Source: Cognaticolwellia mytili
GTDB taxonomy: Bacteria; Pseudomonadota; Gammaproteobacteria; Enterobacterales; Alteromonadaceae
Assembly: GCF_002104475.1 (NCBI RefSeq)
Contig: NZ_NBOF01000002.1
Span: 248,001-312,000 of the forward strand
Direction of reading: 5' to 3'
Length of the DNA stretch: 64,000 bases
The notes beneath the pieces are model-generated. The model was not told the origin of the DNA. It searched no databases and saw only the letters and a program-made list of their open reading frames with translations. Positions 47,820 through 56,825 of the stretch are shown here, one piece after another. The first letter of the stretch is position 1; every line of letters starts with the position of its first letter. The translations under genes and the position numbers were made by a program.

Positions 47820-48590
47820 TTATACTCTTGCATGCCATACTTTACGCTCAATACCTTTTTGTACTAATTCAGTAATAGCTTTTTCAATAGTTTGTTTTAC
47901 ACACGTGTGCATAGGTTCGTTAGTTGTATAACCAGCTTCAGCTTCAAGTAATCGTTTAAAACTTACATAACGGAAAAGCCCTGCTCGAACTTCTTTACTT
48001 AAGACTTTTTTACTCGTCGCGACCGAAACAAGAACCTTACCTGTTCGTACATCAATTGCGCGCATATAAACTGATATCATATCTTCTCGATATAATTCAG
48101 AACTACCAATACCAAAATATTCAGCACCAAAACCACCAGTAACGGTATTGGAGTCATAACTAATAATACCGCCTTCAAGAATTATTTTGGCTGTCGTTAG
48201 TGCAGGCAAATCCGCATCAGATTTATTAGTTTGCAGCGCAGCTCGTGTAATTTTTCGTTCGGTTATAATATTTTGCAAACCTTCGCGCTCTACCGGCATA
48301 AACCATTCAGAATCACTTAAAGCTTGCATTAATATTGACGTCCCACCTTGTGTTACAGCTGTTGAGAACGAACTAACATTTGCTTGTGGTTTATATTGTC
48401 CTGTTTGATCTCTAAATGAGTACACTGAAACAGGAATGGCACCTTTAGGCTTAGGTAATGACCTTAACTCTTTAAACGCTTCTGTTTCTGACACTTGAAC
48501 CGCTAAAGACTTTTCAGGGGGGATAAGTTGACCAAGATGACTACATGCCGACAGTGCTACTGTTAATATTATTATTATTATTTTTTTCAT
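47820..48590 (-). CDS. csgG: Curli secretion channel lipoprotein CsgG
   Basis: A 256-residue outer-membrane lipoprotein. The signal peptide ends at a lipobox LSAC (Cys about residue 16), followed by SHLGQLIPPEKS. Family motifs include VSVYSFRDQTGQYKPQ, SSFSTAVTQGGTSILMQALSDSEWFMPVEREGLQNIITERKI, and GFGAEYFGIGSSELYREDMISVYMRAIDVRTGKVL. CsgG forms the nonameric pore for curlin export with CsgE and CsgF. ATG 48590 with GGAAAGTGAT upstream is chosen over 48602. It is the last gene of the csgBAEFG group. Confidence 0.95.
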   Translation of the reverse strand: MKKIIIIILTVALSACSHLGQLIPPEKSLAVQVSETEAFKELRSLPKPKGAIPVSVYSFRDQTGQYKPQANVSSFSTAVTQGGTSILMQALSDSEWFMPVEREGLQNIITERKITRAALQTNKSDADLPALTTAKIILEGGIISYDSNTVTGGFGAEYFGIGSSELYREDMISVYMRAIDVRTGKVLVSVATSKKVLSKEVRAGLFRYVSFKRLLEAEAGYTTNEPMHTCVKQTIEKAITELVQKGIERKVWHARV

Positions 48591-48610
48591 ATCACTTTCC
48601 AAACTTTTAA

Positions 48611-49054
48611 TTATCCAAATCTTGGTACTTCAATTATTGTTATTTCACCTGTTTCTAGGTGAGTTATCTGTACTGTGATGCTATCTGAGCCGCTAGTTAA
48701 AACTTGTATTTCATACTGGCCACTAACAAAAATAGAATCTTCTGCAAATAAACTTGGTTCACAGCTAGGATCTACTGCCACGTCACAAGCTTCATTAAAT
48801 GCAACATCAGTGATCTCTCTTACGAGCTTACTTATATAAGCGCGTTCAAGCGACTCTTGAAATTTTTCAGCGTAGGATTTTCGAACAACTGGTGCTTTAT
48901 GCTTGTTCTGACTTTGTGCTTTACCTAGTAAGAAATTACCATTAAGGGGATTACCACCAAAACTTGGGTTAATTGGCGTATAAACTAATTCTGATGCCAT
49001 TACACTGGAAGAAACAACGCAACTAAAAACTATTACCATAAAATATTTTTTCAT
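48611..49054 (-). CDS. csgF: Curli assembly protein CsgF
   Basis: A 147-residue exported protein. Signal peptide (KKYFMVIVFSCVVSSSVMA) precedes the mature start SELVYTPINPSFGGNPLNGNFLLGKAQSQN, the conserved CsgF N-terminus that plugs into the CsgG pore. Two Cys near residues 94 and 102 may form a disulfide. CsgF helps curlin nucleate at the surface. ATG 49054 lies 1 bp after the csgE stop, so translation is coupled; csgG starts 20 bp after its stop. Confidence 0.93.
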   Translation of the reverse strand: MKKYFMVIVFSCVVSSSVMASELVYTPINPSFGGNPLNGNFLLGKAQSQNKHKAPVVRKSYAEKFQESLERAYISKLVREITDVAFNEACDVAVDPSCEPSLFAEDSIFVSGQYEIQVLTSGSDSITVQITHLETGEITIIEVPRFG

Positions 49055-49055
49055 A

Positions 49056-49439
49056 TTACCACCCATTTTCCGCTAAATCTGGATTTGTTTGACGATGTTG
49101 TGATTGTGCTAATGCATCAATAAGAATATAAATAGCCTGTTCGACACGCGGTTTCATCGGTGCTTGCCTGCGTCCCAAATATGTTACGTATATAACTTGA
49201 TGATTCATAATTACCGAAAGCTTTGTGCCTGCACGAGGTACGGCTTGTTCTTTGATTTGAACATTTAGTCCTCCCGTATTTGGAATGTCAGGCCAGAATT
49301 GACTGAACTGATAAGAAAATTCACGACCAAAGCGTGATATTGTATTGTCAATAAGCAAGCCACCAACCTCTATTTCTTTTGCAAGGGTTAGCGTACTAGA
49401 GCACAACAACAATAGTAATAATATTCTTTTAAACATCAA
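49056..49439 (-). CDS. csgE: Curli assembly protein CsgE
   Basis: A 127-residue periplasmic protein with signal peptide (FKRILLLLLLCSSTLTLA) and the CsgE core EIEVGGLLIDNTISRFGREFSYQFSQFW through YLGRRQAPMKPRVEQAIYILIDAL. CsgE caps the CsgG pore and targets curlin subunits to it. Tandem ATGs start it. A terminator-like hairpin separates it from csgA upstream. Confidence 0.94.
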   Translation of the reverse strand: MMFKRILLLLLLCSSTLTLAKEIEVGGLLIDNTISRFGREFSYQFSQFWPDIPNTGGLNVQIKEQAVPRAGTKLSVIMNHQVIYVTYLGRRQAPMKPRVEQAIYILIDALAQSQHRQTNPDLAENGW

Positions 49440-49470
49440 AACCTTAACACTGAAACCTCAAATTAAATTA

Positions 49471-49491
49471 AAGGGGTCTATTTGACCCCTT
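49471..49491 (-). terminator. Attenuating terminator between csgA and csgE
   Basis: AAGGGGTC and GACCCCTT (8-bp perfect stem, 5-nt loop) followed on the minus strand by TAATTTAATTT. It would lower read-through from the abundant curlin transcript into the secretion genes. Confidence 0.75.
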
Positions 49492-49512
49492 ATTTACATA
49501 TTATATTGACAA

Positions 49513-50970
49513 CTACTGCTGGACAATAGTTGCTGTGTTGAAATCACCCATTTGCGTAATTTCAACTGAGCCTCCACCACTAATAATTGAACCTTCCACA
49601 ATATTACCATTGCCTTTTTGGTTCAGTGCAAAATTAGTAGCTGCGCCGCCAATTAACATTGCATCTGCGCCGTCAGCACCAATAATCAAGTTTTCATCAC
49701 CATCTTGAAAAATATCAATTGTATGATTACTACCTTCAACCAAAATATCTAAGCTATTCAAATCGCCATCTTGAACGAGATCAATAGTGTTGTTGTTGGT
49801 ATCTAAAATAGTGCTCATGTTAAGAACAGCATCATTTTGGTTACCAGTTTGATTCAACATAATATTATTATCATTGGAAAACAAGGTATTGTCATCAACC
49901 GAAGCTTGAATTATCGCAGTGTTCTCAGTTCCGGCTTGAATAACATCAACATCATTATCGCTACCGTTAAAGTTAACAATATGGCTTGAGTTTAAATCAC
50001 CATTTTGCATAACAGTAAAGTCATTGCTATTGCCTAAAGCGCCAACATAAGAGGTATTTTCAGCACCCGCTTGAGATACAGTGAAATCATTATTATCGCC
50101 AATAACATCAAATGAAGAGGTGTTTTCATCACCCAACTGAGTCAACGTCACTTCATTATCTGAGCCAATAAAAACATCTGAAATCGCTGAGTTACTGTTA
50201 CCATCTTGCGTTATTTCAATATCATTACTATCGCCTTCAATGCTGGCAATTGTTACACCGTTTCTATCGCCTTCTTGCTCAATTTCAAAGTCATTGTTAC
50301 TACCTTGTAAGTCAGTAATACGAGTGATGTTGTAATAGCCTTCCTGCTCAACTTCAAAAGTATTACCATCACCAACAACATTGTCTAGGTGTATTTCGTT
50401 CCATTCACCCGATTGAACACTCGTCACGCTATTCTCAGAGCCTTCCATATTACGATTATAAAGCCACTGCCCGCCTTCTTCTTGCGTCGCATCAATGGTA
50501 TTGCCGTCACCTATAATTTTGCTGACAATTCGATTATCAACAAACGTTGAACTTGTACCGTTTTGTACTAACGTTACCGAGTTATCATTACCTTCAACAT
50601 TAGATTGAAGTTCATTATCAGCGCCATCTTGATATGTACTTTGCGTATTATTGTCACCTGAACTAACGCTGACAGAGATATTACCAGTACCTATTTGGCT
50701 AACTTCACTGGTATTATTATCGCCATCTATACTGGCATTTATACCATTTTGATCGCCTTCTTGAAACAAGCTAACATCGTTACCATAAGCGTTTTCTGCT
50801 TCAGAGCCTTGCGTTAAAATAATGACATTACCTGCCGCATCAGCCATGAAGTCACTCTGTATTTGTACTGGCGCTTCTTTAGATGAGTCAGTTTCAGTTG
50901 CAAATACTTGTTGGTTCATTCCTAACGCCATTACAATGGCACATGCGATCAATGATTTATTCAAATTCAC
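49513..50970 (-). CDS. csgA: Large major curlin subunit (CsgA-like) with about 19 repeats
   Basis: A 485-residue secreted acidic protein, three times the length of E. coli CsgA (151 residues, 5 repeats). After a signal peptide (NKSLIACAIVMALGMNQQVFA) it consists of curlin-like units of about 22-24 residues of the form G-x-x-N-x5-Q-x-G-x-x-N. I count about 19 Q-x-G-type motifs (for example FQEGDQN, SQIGTGN, EQEGDRN, TQDGNSN, TQLGDEN, FQDGDEN, TQMGDFN). It is very rich in Asp and Asn with few basic residues. It would form amyloid fibres exported by CsgG. The gene is 29 bp downstream of a csgB-like gene. Repeats are diverged at DNA level, unlike those of fimV. Confidence 0.9.
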   Translation of the reverse strand: MNLNKSLIACAIVMALGMNQQVFATETDSSKEAPVQIQSDFMADAAGNVIILTQGSEAENAYGNDVSLFQEGDQNGINASIDGDNNTSEVSQIGTGNISVSVSSGDNNTQSTYQDGADNELQSNVEGNDNSVTLVQNGTSSTFVDNRIVSKIIGDGNTIDATQEEGGQWLYNRNMEGSENSVTSVQSGEWNEIHLDNVVGDGNTFEVEQEGYYNITRITDLQGSNNDFEIEQEGDRNGVTIASIEGDSNDIEITQDGNSNSAISDVFIGSDNEVTLTQLGDENTSSFDVIGDNNDFTVSQAGAENTSYVGALGNSNDFTVMQNGDLNSSHIVNFNGSDNDVDVIQAGTENTAIIQASVDDNTLFSNDNNIMLNQTGNQNDAVLNMSTILDTNNNTIDLVQDGDLNSLDILVEGSNHTIDIFQDGDENLIIGADGADAMLIGGAATNFALNQKGNGNIVEGSIISGGGSVEITQMGDFNTATIVQQ

Positions 50971-50999
50971 TATTATTCTCCAGCTATACTGTTTGGTTG

Positions 51000-51479
51000 T
51001 TAATATTGTGTAATATTGACAACCATGTCATTTCCAATTTGGTGAACAATAAAAGTTTGTTCACCGGCTTGATTGATATTAGCGATATTGGCATCTCCTT
51101 CCTGAATAACACCAGCGTGATTATTGTAACCCGATTGTTGAATATTGACCGAATTACCGTTACCTAACTGCTCAATAAGTGCCTGATTTCCAATACCATC
51201 TTGGCTAATTATTATATTGTTGGAAGTATTCGCTAATTGCTTAATTGTTGCTTTGTTGAGTATTCCATATTGGCTAATTATGACTTGATGTTGCTGTTCA
51301 TTTATCGTCATAGTAGCCGTAGGTGTAAGACTTAAGGATAATCGAGACTCCTGTAAATCGGTGCTGTTCGAAAGGTCTTGCGAGAAACATGTTGTACTCA
51401 ATGACAAATAAGCTGCGAAACCAAATAATAATTGATCTTTCAGCTTTATCGTTTTATTTTTTTTTGTCATATCATTCAT
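51000..51479 (-). CDS. csgB: Minor curlin / nucleator, CsgB-like
   Basis: A 159-residue protein with a signal peptide-like N-terminus (LKDQLLFGFAAYLSLSTTCFSQ) and about five curlin repeats in the C-terminal 95 residues (ISQYGILNKATIKQLA, ISQDGIGNQALIEQLGNGN, IQQSGYNNHAGVIQEGDAN, INQAGEQ, HQIGNDMVVNITQY). CsgB nucleates CsgA polymerisation at the surface. It precedes csgA on the same strand, the order csgBA of other species. Starts at ATG 51479; ATG 51470 is an alternative. Confidence 0.9.
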   Translation of the reverse strand: MNDMTKKNKTIKLKDQLLFGFAAYLSLSTTCFSQDLSNSTDLQESRLSLSLTPTATMTINEQQHQVIISQYGILNKATIKQLANTSNNIIISQDGIGNQALIEQLGNGNSVNIQQSGYNNHAGVIQEGDANIANINQAGEQTFIVHQIGNDMVVNITQY

Positions 51480-52184
51480 TATTATTATTCTCTACTTCCT
51501 AACATCAACAACACCAGTTGCGCTAAAAACTCTAATCGTTATCGCCGGTTAAAAATATCACCCAAAAGTTGCATTTAAAAAATACACATTAATAACAGTC
51601 AGTTACAACAAGCAAAGCAATATTGTTTTTATTTTTACAGCAAAAGTAGTAAAAAAGTATTAGAAGATAAAAAATAATTAAAGGTCGTAGCTTCAAAACT
51701 ACACCTCGAAGTTAACCGGAAAAAAATTATCTATGGCGAGGTATCACTCCTCTCAACAGAAAGGTGTTTACAAGGGCGTACAGAAATAAGTTATGGATCC
51801 AATAAATTTTAAGTTCAAAAAGGTGCATTAACGATTATTAATACTCATTTAAGAAAATGTGACGAAAATAGATAATATTCATCGTGAGTTTATTATGAAT
51901 TTGCAAAAATTTTAAAATTACTCTGATCTTAACGAACTTTGTCTTTGAGTAAACTCGCAATAAAAAAGTACTATTTCCTTATTTTCTTCTCGTAAAAACT
52001 GATACAAAAGTCGTATTTTACCTATTTTTATAGCATTTACTTTTCGAAAGTGTTTAAAGTAACCCCGTTGCGTAACTCAGTTGCAGAGTTTCATAAGTAG
52101 TGTGTAAACATTAAAAGGAAAGAGAGTCTAAATCAGAAAGTCGACATATGTTCGACCTATAATAACTGGAAATGGATTCAAAAT
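51480..52184. other. Divergent intergenic region between csgB and the subtilase gene
   Basis: About 700 bp, AT-rich, holding the divergent promoters of the curli group and the protease. No ORF or RNA gene is supported. An imperfect stem (GGTCGTAG ... CTACACC, near 51687-51711) is the only structure I noted. Confidence 0.45.
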
Positions 52185-54677
52185 ATGAAAGCAAAACTAT
52201 CAGCACTTTCACTGGCTATTTTACCTATATTGGCAAATGCTTCAGTTGAAGTCACAAACAAAGACTCACAAAAATACCTTAGTGACTCAATTATCGTTGT
52301 ATACAAAGACGGAGCTTCGGTTGACGAAAAACGTAATGCTAGAAGCTTAGTACGAGCTAAGATATCCGATTTAAACCGTGATGAAATAGATGATAGATAT
52401 AATAATTTATCTAATGGCCGTATTGCTAATTACAAACTTAGTAATATGAGTTCAAAGCAAGCGTTAGAAAAATTACGTGGTAATCCAGCAATTTTATACG
52501 CTGAGCCTGATTATATTTATAGTGCTAATGTACTACCTGACGATAGTCGTTTTTCTGAACTATGGGGCATGCACAATACCGGACAAACTGGCGGTATTGC
52601 TGATGCAGATATTGATGCACCAGAAGCATGGGATATCTCAACGGGAACAAAAGATGTTGTTGTTGGTATTATCGATACCGGTGTTGATCACAGTCACCCT
52701 GACTTAGCAGCAAACATGTGGGTTAACCCTGGTGAAATTGCTGGTGATGGCATAGATAACGACAATAATGGTTATGTAGACGATGTTCACGGCATCAATG
52801 CCATTACCGACTCTGGCGATCCTATGGATGACGCAGGCCATGGTAGCCATGTTGCAGGTACTATAGGCGCTTCAGCGAATAACGCAGAAGGTGTTGCTGG
52901 TGTAAACCACACAACAGCTATGGTAGGTTGTAAATTCTTATCTGCTGCAGGCACAGGCTCTTCATCAGATGCCATAAAATGTATTGATTATATGGTTGGG
53001 TTAAAAAATAATGGTATTAACCTTCGCGTAATCAACAATAGCTGGGGCGGCGGTGGTTTTTCTCAAGTACTATCTGACGCAATATCATCTTCTGAAGCAG
53101 CTGATATTTTATTTGTTGCAGCAGCAGGTAACGACGCTGTAGATAACGATGTAAACCCTCATTACCCATCAAGCTATGAGCATGACAGTGTTCTTTCAAT
53201 AGCAGGTACTAACCATACTGATGCTATGTATACCGCATCGCAATGGGGCTTAACTTCAGTTGATATGGCAGCTCCTGCACGTAATGTACTATCTACAATA
53301 CCTGGTGGATACGCTACTTATAGTGGTACATCTATGGCAACTCCGCATGTTGCAGGTGCTGCTGCATTAGTATTATCAGTTAACCCTGAGCTAAATACGC
53401 TTGAGTTAAAAGAGTTACTAATGAATTCTGGCGATGCTAACCCTGCAACAGAAGGCCGCACGGTTACTGGTAAACGCCTTAATGTACATACGGCACTATT
53501 AGATTCTAACCCAGAGCCTGGCTTCATTATGTCAGTATCACCTGCCACGAGCACAATTGTTGCAGGTGAAACAGCAGCATATGACTTCACTATTGGTTCT
53601 ATTGCTGATTGGGATGGAGAAGTTGCATTAGCAATGACAGGTAACTTAGATGGTGCAACATTATCATCAAATACAGCAACACCAGGTACTACTGTCTCAC
53701 TAAATGTTCCAACGACTGCAGATACAGCATGGGGTGAATACTCTTTTGAAGTAACAGGAACTAGCGGTGATCTTGAAAAATCAGCGAGTGTAACGCTGTT
53801 TGTTAATCCTCAAGGATTAAACGATTTCATTTATAGCAGTGATGAAGTTATTGATATACCTGATAATGATGCAGCAGGCATTACATCAACAATTAACGTT
53901 GCTGATGAACTAACAGCTTTCGCTTCCGAAATTCATGTCAATATATCACATTCATGGATTGGCGACTTGAATGTATCATTAACATCGCCTGCTGGCACAA
54001 CAGCGGTATTACACGGTAATGTCGGTGGTGGTACAGTAGACCTTGATAAAACTTTTTCTACTGATGCCTTTAGCGGTGAAGTTGCAATGGGCGATTGGGT
54101 CTTAAGTGTCGTTGATAGTGGCGCTGCAGATACCGGATCATTAAATAACTGGTCACTAACGATTACAGGCATTGGTGATGTAGCACCGGCAGCACCAGAA
54201 GCTGACTTCACATTTGAAGCTGAAGGCTTAACAACAATGTTCACTGACAGCAGTTCAGACAGGAACGGCGACATTGCTAGCTGGAACTGGAATTTTGGTG
54301 ATGGTTCTGAGTCAAACGAACAAAATCCGACTCATACTTTTGCCGAAACAGGTAACTACGAGGTTATGCTAACCGTTACAGATGAAACCGGTTTTAGTAG
54401 CACTAAATCAATGAACATATCTGTATCATCTGTGTCTATCGAAGCTGAATTAAAACGCGCTTATAAGACTCGTTTAGGTAACATACGTGTTGATATCATT
54501 TGGAGTGGCACATCTGCAGAAACAGTAGATATATTCCGCAACGGTGTGAAAATTGATACTGTATCAAATAGCGGTATTTACCGTGACCGTGAACGTCGTG
54601 TAACAGCAGACCAATTCATTTATCAAGTATGTGATGCAACTACAGCTTGTTCAGATGAAATTACCGTTAATTTTTAA
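52185..54677 (+). CDS. Secreted subtilisin-like serine protease with P domain and PKD domain
   Basis: An 830-residue exported S8 peptidase. Order: signal peptide (1-19), I9-type propeptide (about 30-108), catalytic domain (about 125-440), linker, proprotein-convertase P domain (about 545-665, VIDIPDNDAAGITSTINVADEL... WVLSVVDSGAADTGSLNNWSLTITG), PKD domain (about 672-755, ADFTFEAEGLTTMFTDSSSDRNGDIASWNWNFGDG), and a C-terminal beta domain of about 75 residues (FRNGVKIDTVSN) of the type found after PKD in marine proteases. The triad is intact: D in IIDTGVDH, H in AGHGSHVAGTIG, S in GTSMATPHVAG. It probably degrades extracellular protein. It is divergent from csgB and followed by a terminator. 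Confidence 0.93.
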   Translation: MKAKLSALSLAILPILANASVEVTNKDSQKYLSDSIIVVYKDGASVDEKRNARSLVRAKISDLNRDEIDDRYNNLSNGRIANYKLSNMSSKQALEKLRGNPAILYAEPDYIYSANVLPDDSRFSELWGMHNTGQTGGIADADIDAPEAWDISTGTKDVVVGIIDTGVDHSHPDLAANMWVNPGEIAGDGIDNDNNGYVDDVHGINAITDSGDPMDDAGHGSHVAGTIGASANNAEGVAGVNHTTAMVGCKFLSAAGTGSSSDAIKCIDYMVGLKNNGINLRVINNSWGGGGFSQVLSDAISSSEAADILFVAAAGNDAVDNDVNPHYPSSYEHDSVLSIAGTNHTDAMYTASQWGLTSVDMAAPARNVLSTIPGGYATYSGTSMATPHVAGAAALVLSVNPELNTLELKELLMNSGDANPATEGRTVTGKRLNVHTALLDSNPEPGFIMSVSPATSTIVAGETAAYDFTIGSIADWDGEVALAMTGNLDGATLSSNTATPGTTVSLNVPTTADTAWGEYSFEVTGTSGDLEKSASVTLFVNPQGLNDFIYSSDEVIDIPDNDAAGITSTINVADELTAFASEIHVNISHSWIGDLNVSLTSPAGTTAVLHGNVGGGTVDLDKTFSTDAFSGEVAMGDWVLSVVDSGAADTGSLNNWSLTITGIGDVAPAAPEADFTFEAEGLTTMFTDSSSDRNGDIASWNWNFGDGSESNEQNPTHTFAETGNYEVMLTVTDETGFSSTKSMNISVSSVSIEAELKRAYKTRLGNIRVDIIWSGTSAETVDIFRNGVKIDTVSNSGIYRDRERRVTADQFIYQVCDATTACSDEITVNF

Positions 54678-54717
54678 TCTGTAAAATAACAGTTAAAAAT
54701 AAATGAATGAATGAATG

Positions 54718-54748
54718 AAAATGCCACTCACCTTATGAGTGGCATTTT
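54718..54748 (+). terminator. Terminator of the subtilase gene
   Basis: AAAATGCCACTCA (54718-54730) and TGAGTGGCATTTT (54736-54748) form a perfect 13-bp stem with a 5-nt loop and T-tract. An ATGA tetranucleotide repeat (about four units) lies just before it. Confidence 0.93.
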
Positions 54749-54923
54749 AATATCTATTTCACATATTTATCTACAAGAATACGATGTAAAACATATTAAG
54801 ATTCATTATACTCAAATATCTCATTTCAACTATAAATATGCACCACAGCATACTTTTGCATAAAATAAGTGATGTAAATAAGATGAGTCAGTCACACGTA
54901 AATCAAAGTCAGCACCAATAAAG

Positions 54924-55496
54924 TTATTGCCCATTTAAACTTTCAAAGTATTCAAGCTTTAGTGGCCAAGGTCTTTGGTAATGCTTAGCTAGTATCATAA
55001 TGAATTTTTCTGCATCGCTCGGGAAACCGTCTTCGAGATAATAACAAACTTGCTGATATACTTTATCCTTAAAAGCAAAGCGGTCGGTTTGACCTGAGCC
55101 TGAAAGATTATCGGTTGAAACATCAAACTTTTTTCCTACGGCAACACAGAGCGCCCATTCAATAGCTTGTGGTTTAATTTCAACTTTTTCAAATTCGATT
55201 TGCTGCTGCTGATCTCTACCATCAGGTAAGTACCAATAGCCAAAATCTTCAAGTAATCGTCTTGCTGAGCCTGCTAAACACCAATGGGAAATTTCATGTA
55301 AAGCGCTGGCATAGTAGCCATGTGCAAAAACAATTTGGTTATACTCGCAGGTTTCACTAACGGGCAGATAAACAGGTTCTTTATCACCTTTTACTAGCCG
55401 AGTATTATATTGTTGAAAGAAAGTTGTCTCAAAAAGTGATATTAGATCTTGAAAGTGATGTACAACTTCCGTTGCTTTTACTACATTAACTAACAT
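54924..55496 (-). CDS. epmC: Elongation factor P hydroxylase EpmC
   Basis: A 190-residue protein of the YfcM/EpmC family, which hydroxylates the beta-lysyl-modified lysine of EF-P. Motifs are NTRLVKGDKEPVYLP, IVFAHGYYASALHEISHWCLAG (HExxH metal site about residues 73-77) and DFGYWYLPDGRDQQQQIEFEKVEIKPQAIEW. ATG 55496 is preferred because GAGAG lies just upstream. A longer frame to 55535 runs into a 16-bp tandem duplication and lacks a ribosome binding site. In E. coli epmC is close to yfcL and mnmC; here the curli cluster and protease lie between. Confidence 0.92.
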   Translation of the reverse strand: MLVNVVKATEVVHHFQDLISLFETTFFQQYNTRLVKGDKEPVYLPVSETCEYNQIVFAHGYYASALHEISHWCLAGSARRLLEDFGYWYLPDGRDQQQQIEFEKVEIKPQAIEWALCVAVGKKFDVSTDNLSGSGQTDRFAFKDKVYQQVCYYLEDGFPSDAEKFIMILAKHYQRPWPLKLEYFESLNGQ

Positions 55497-55507
55497 TTGT
55501 CTCTCAA

Positions 55508-55546
55508 TAGCTTGCTCATTAACTAGCTTGCTCATTAACTAGCTTG
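55508..55546. repeat. 16-bp tandem duplication upstream of epmC
   Basis: TAGCTTGCTCATTAAC occurs at 55508-55523 and 55524-55539, followed by a partial third copy TAGCTTG. It lies in the predicted leader and adds an upstream in-frame ATG. Confidence 0.85.
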
Positions 55547-55924
55547 TGCTAATCATCCAAAAATTGCGCACACTCTAACATCGTATTTCTTTCACATCTA
55601 TGCGACCGTGAAATACAGTACACTCTGTGCACAAACGACGATTATTACATCGCAGTTTTATCAACAAGATTTAGGGGTTGTTAATCTTCGTTTGTATTTT
55701 CAGCAATAGGCTGATTTTAACGTTAGTAAGCAGAATGAATGAGGCTTAGTTGTTCTAAATAAGCGAATTTCTAATGCAGCTAGCGTTAAAAAAAGCCATT
55801 ATCCAAGGCTAAAGCCGTCTTACTTTATGTTGAAAATTGCATCATTTTTGCTTTAATTAAGTCGACTTTATCTCTCAGCTGAATGATTAAACAAAGATCA
55901 ACTACCCCTAGTAAATGGAAAAGT
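55547..55924. other. Gap between epmC and the SPFH gene
   Basis: About 380 bp without a supported gene. A stretch TTTCACATCTATGCGACCGTGAAA near 55590-55613 resembles the repeat words seen at 41310-41330 and 34255-34270, and may be a decayed piece of that family. Confidence 0.4.
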
Positions 55925-56794
55925 TTACTTTTTCTCATTTCTCATATCTAGAATTGGCATATTGCCACTGCCTAATACTGTAGCCGGTAATCTACCATCC
56001 CAGTTTTGCGCTTCGGTTAACTTAACGATGAGAGGATTATTACCTAATGCTTTAGCTTTAGCGGTTATTGCCTCTGCTTCTGCTAAACCTTTAATACGAA
56101 TCGACTCAGCTTCAGCAATAGCGACCAGTTTAATACCATCGGCTTTTGCTTTTGCGGTATTTACATCACGCTGGGCTTCAAGATTTTGCCTTGCCAACTT
56201 ATGTTTTTCGGCATCTGCCAGATTTTTTTCAGTTTGCTTAGTTTCAATTGACGTTAAGTACTTAGCGGGTAATTTGATATTTTCAATTTGAATATTATCA
56301 ACAGTTACCGGAAAGTCTCTCATTTCCTCAATAAAGTTTGCTTCGATCGCTTGAATAGCACTAGCTCGGTCTTGGATCAATTTCTCAGCATCATATTGTG
56401 GAATAACATCTTTAGTTGCCGATCTAAAACGAGGATCTAAAATACGGCTTTCAAATTGTGATAAGCCGCCATATTGCCTAAATAGTTCCAATGCTGCCGT
56501 TTTATCAACAGTCCAGTTAACAGAAACACTGATCGTAACAGGCATTTGCTCTTTAGTACTCGATGCCATTTTTTCTTCATTTTTTCGGGTACGTACTTCT
56601 ATTTCTTCAACGCTATCAATAAATGGTACTTTAAAATGTAGCCCTGGATTAACTTGCTCTTTAGCTTCACTAAAGCGCTTTACTATACCAATATGCCCCT
56701 CATTTACCGTGTATACAGAATTCATTCCTGCAACAACTGCTGCAACAACAATTGCAATCGTTTTTACTGGGACATTTAATTTTTCAACATTCAT
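55925..56794 (-). CDS. SPFH/prohibitin-like membrane protein
   Basis: A 289-residue protein with one N-terminal membrane helix (VKTIAIVVAAVVAGMNSVYTV, about 9-29), then an SPFH/band-7 domain (about 30-190: VNEGHIGIVKRFSEAKEQVNPGLHFKVPFIDSVEEIEVRTRKNE) and an Ala/Glu/Lys-rich coiled coil (KQTEKNLADAEKHKLARQNLEAQRDVNTAKAKADG). This is the prohibitin/HflC-like layout, which forms large membrane-associated rings or scaffolds. It is not HflC itself because no hflK is adjacent. ATG 56794 follows AAAGGAATTG. It lies 31 bp after nhaA on the same strand, so the two probably form one operon under the GACATANTATGTC palindrome. Confidence 0.87.
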   Translation of the reverse strand: MNVEKLNVPVKTIAIVVAAVVAGMNSVYTVNEGHIGIVKRFSEAKEQVNPGLHFKVPFIDSVEEIEVRTRKNEEKMASSTKEQMPVTISVSVNWTVDKTAALELFRQYGGLSQFESRILDPRFRSATKDVIPQYDAEKLIQDRASAIQAIEANFIEEMRDFPVTVDNIQIENIKLPAKYLTSIETKQTEKNLADAEKHKLARQNLEAQRDVNTAKAKADGIKLVAIAEAESIRIKGLAEAEAITAKAKALGNNPLIVKLTEAQNWDGRLPATVLGSGNMPILDMRNEKK

Positions 56795-56825
56795 AACAAT
56801 TCCTTTTATTTTCATTACTTTATTT

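Noticed and set aside
53933-54274. 113-codon minus-strand ORF inside the subtilase gene
   Set aside because: Antisense shadow over the conserved P domain.
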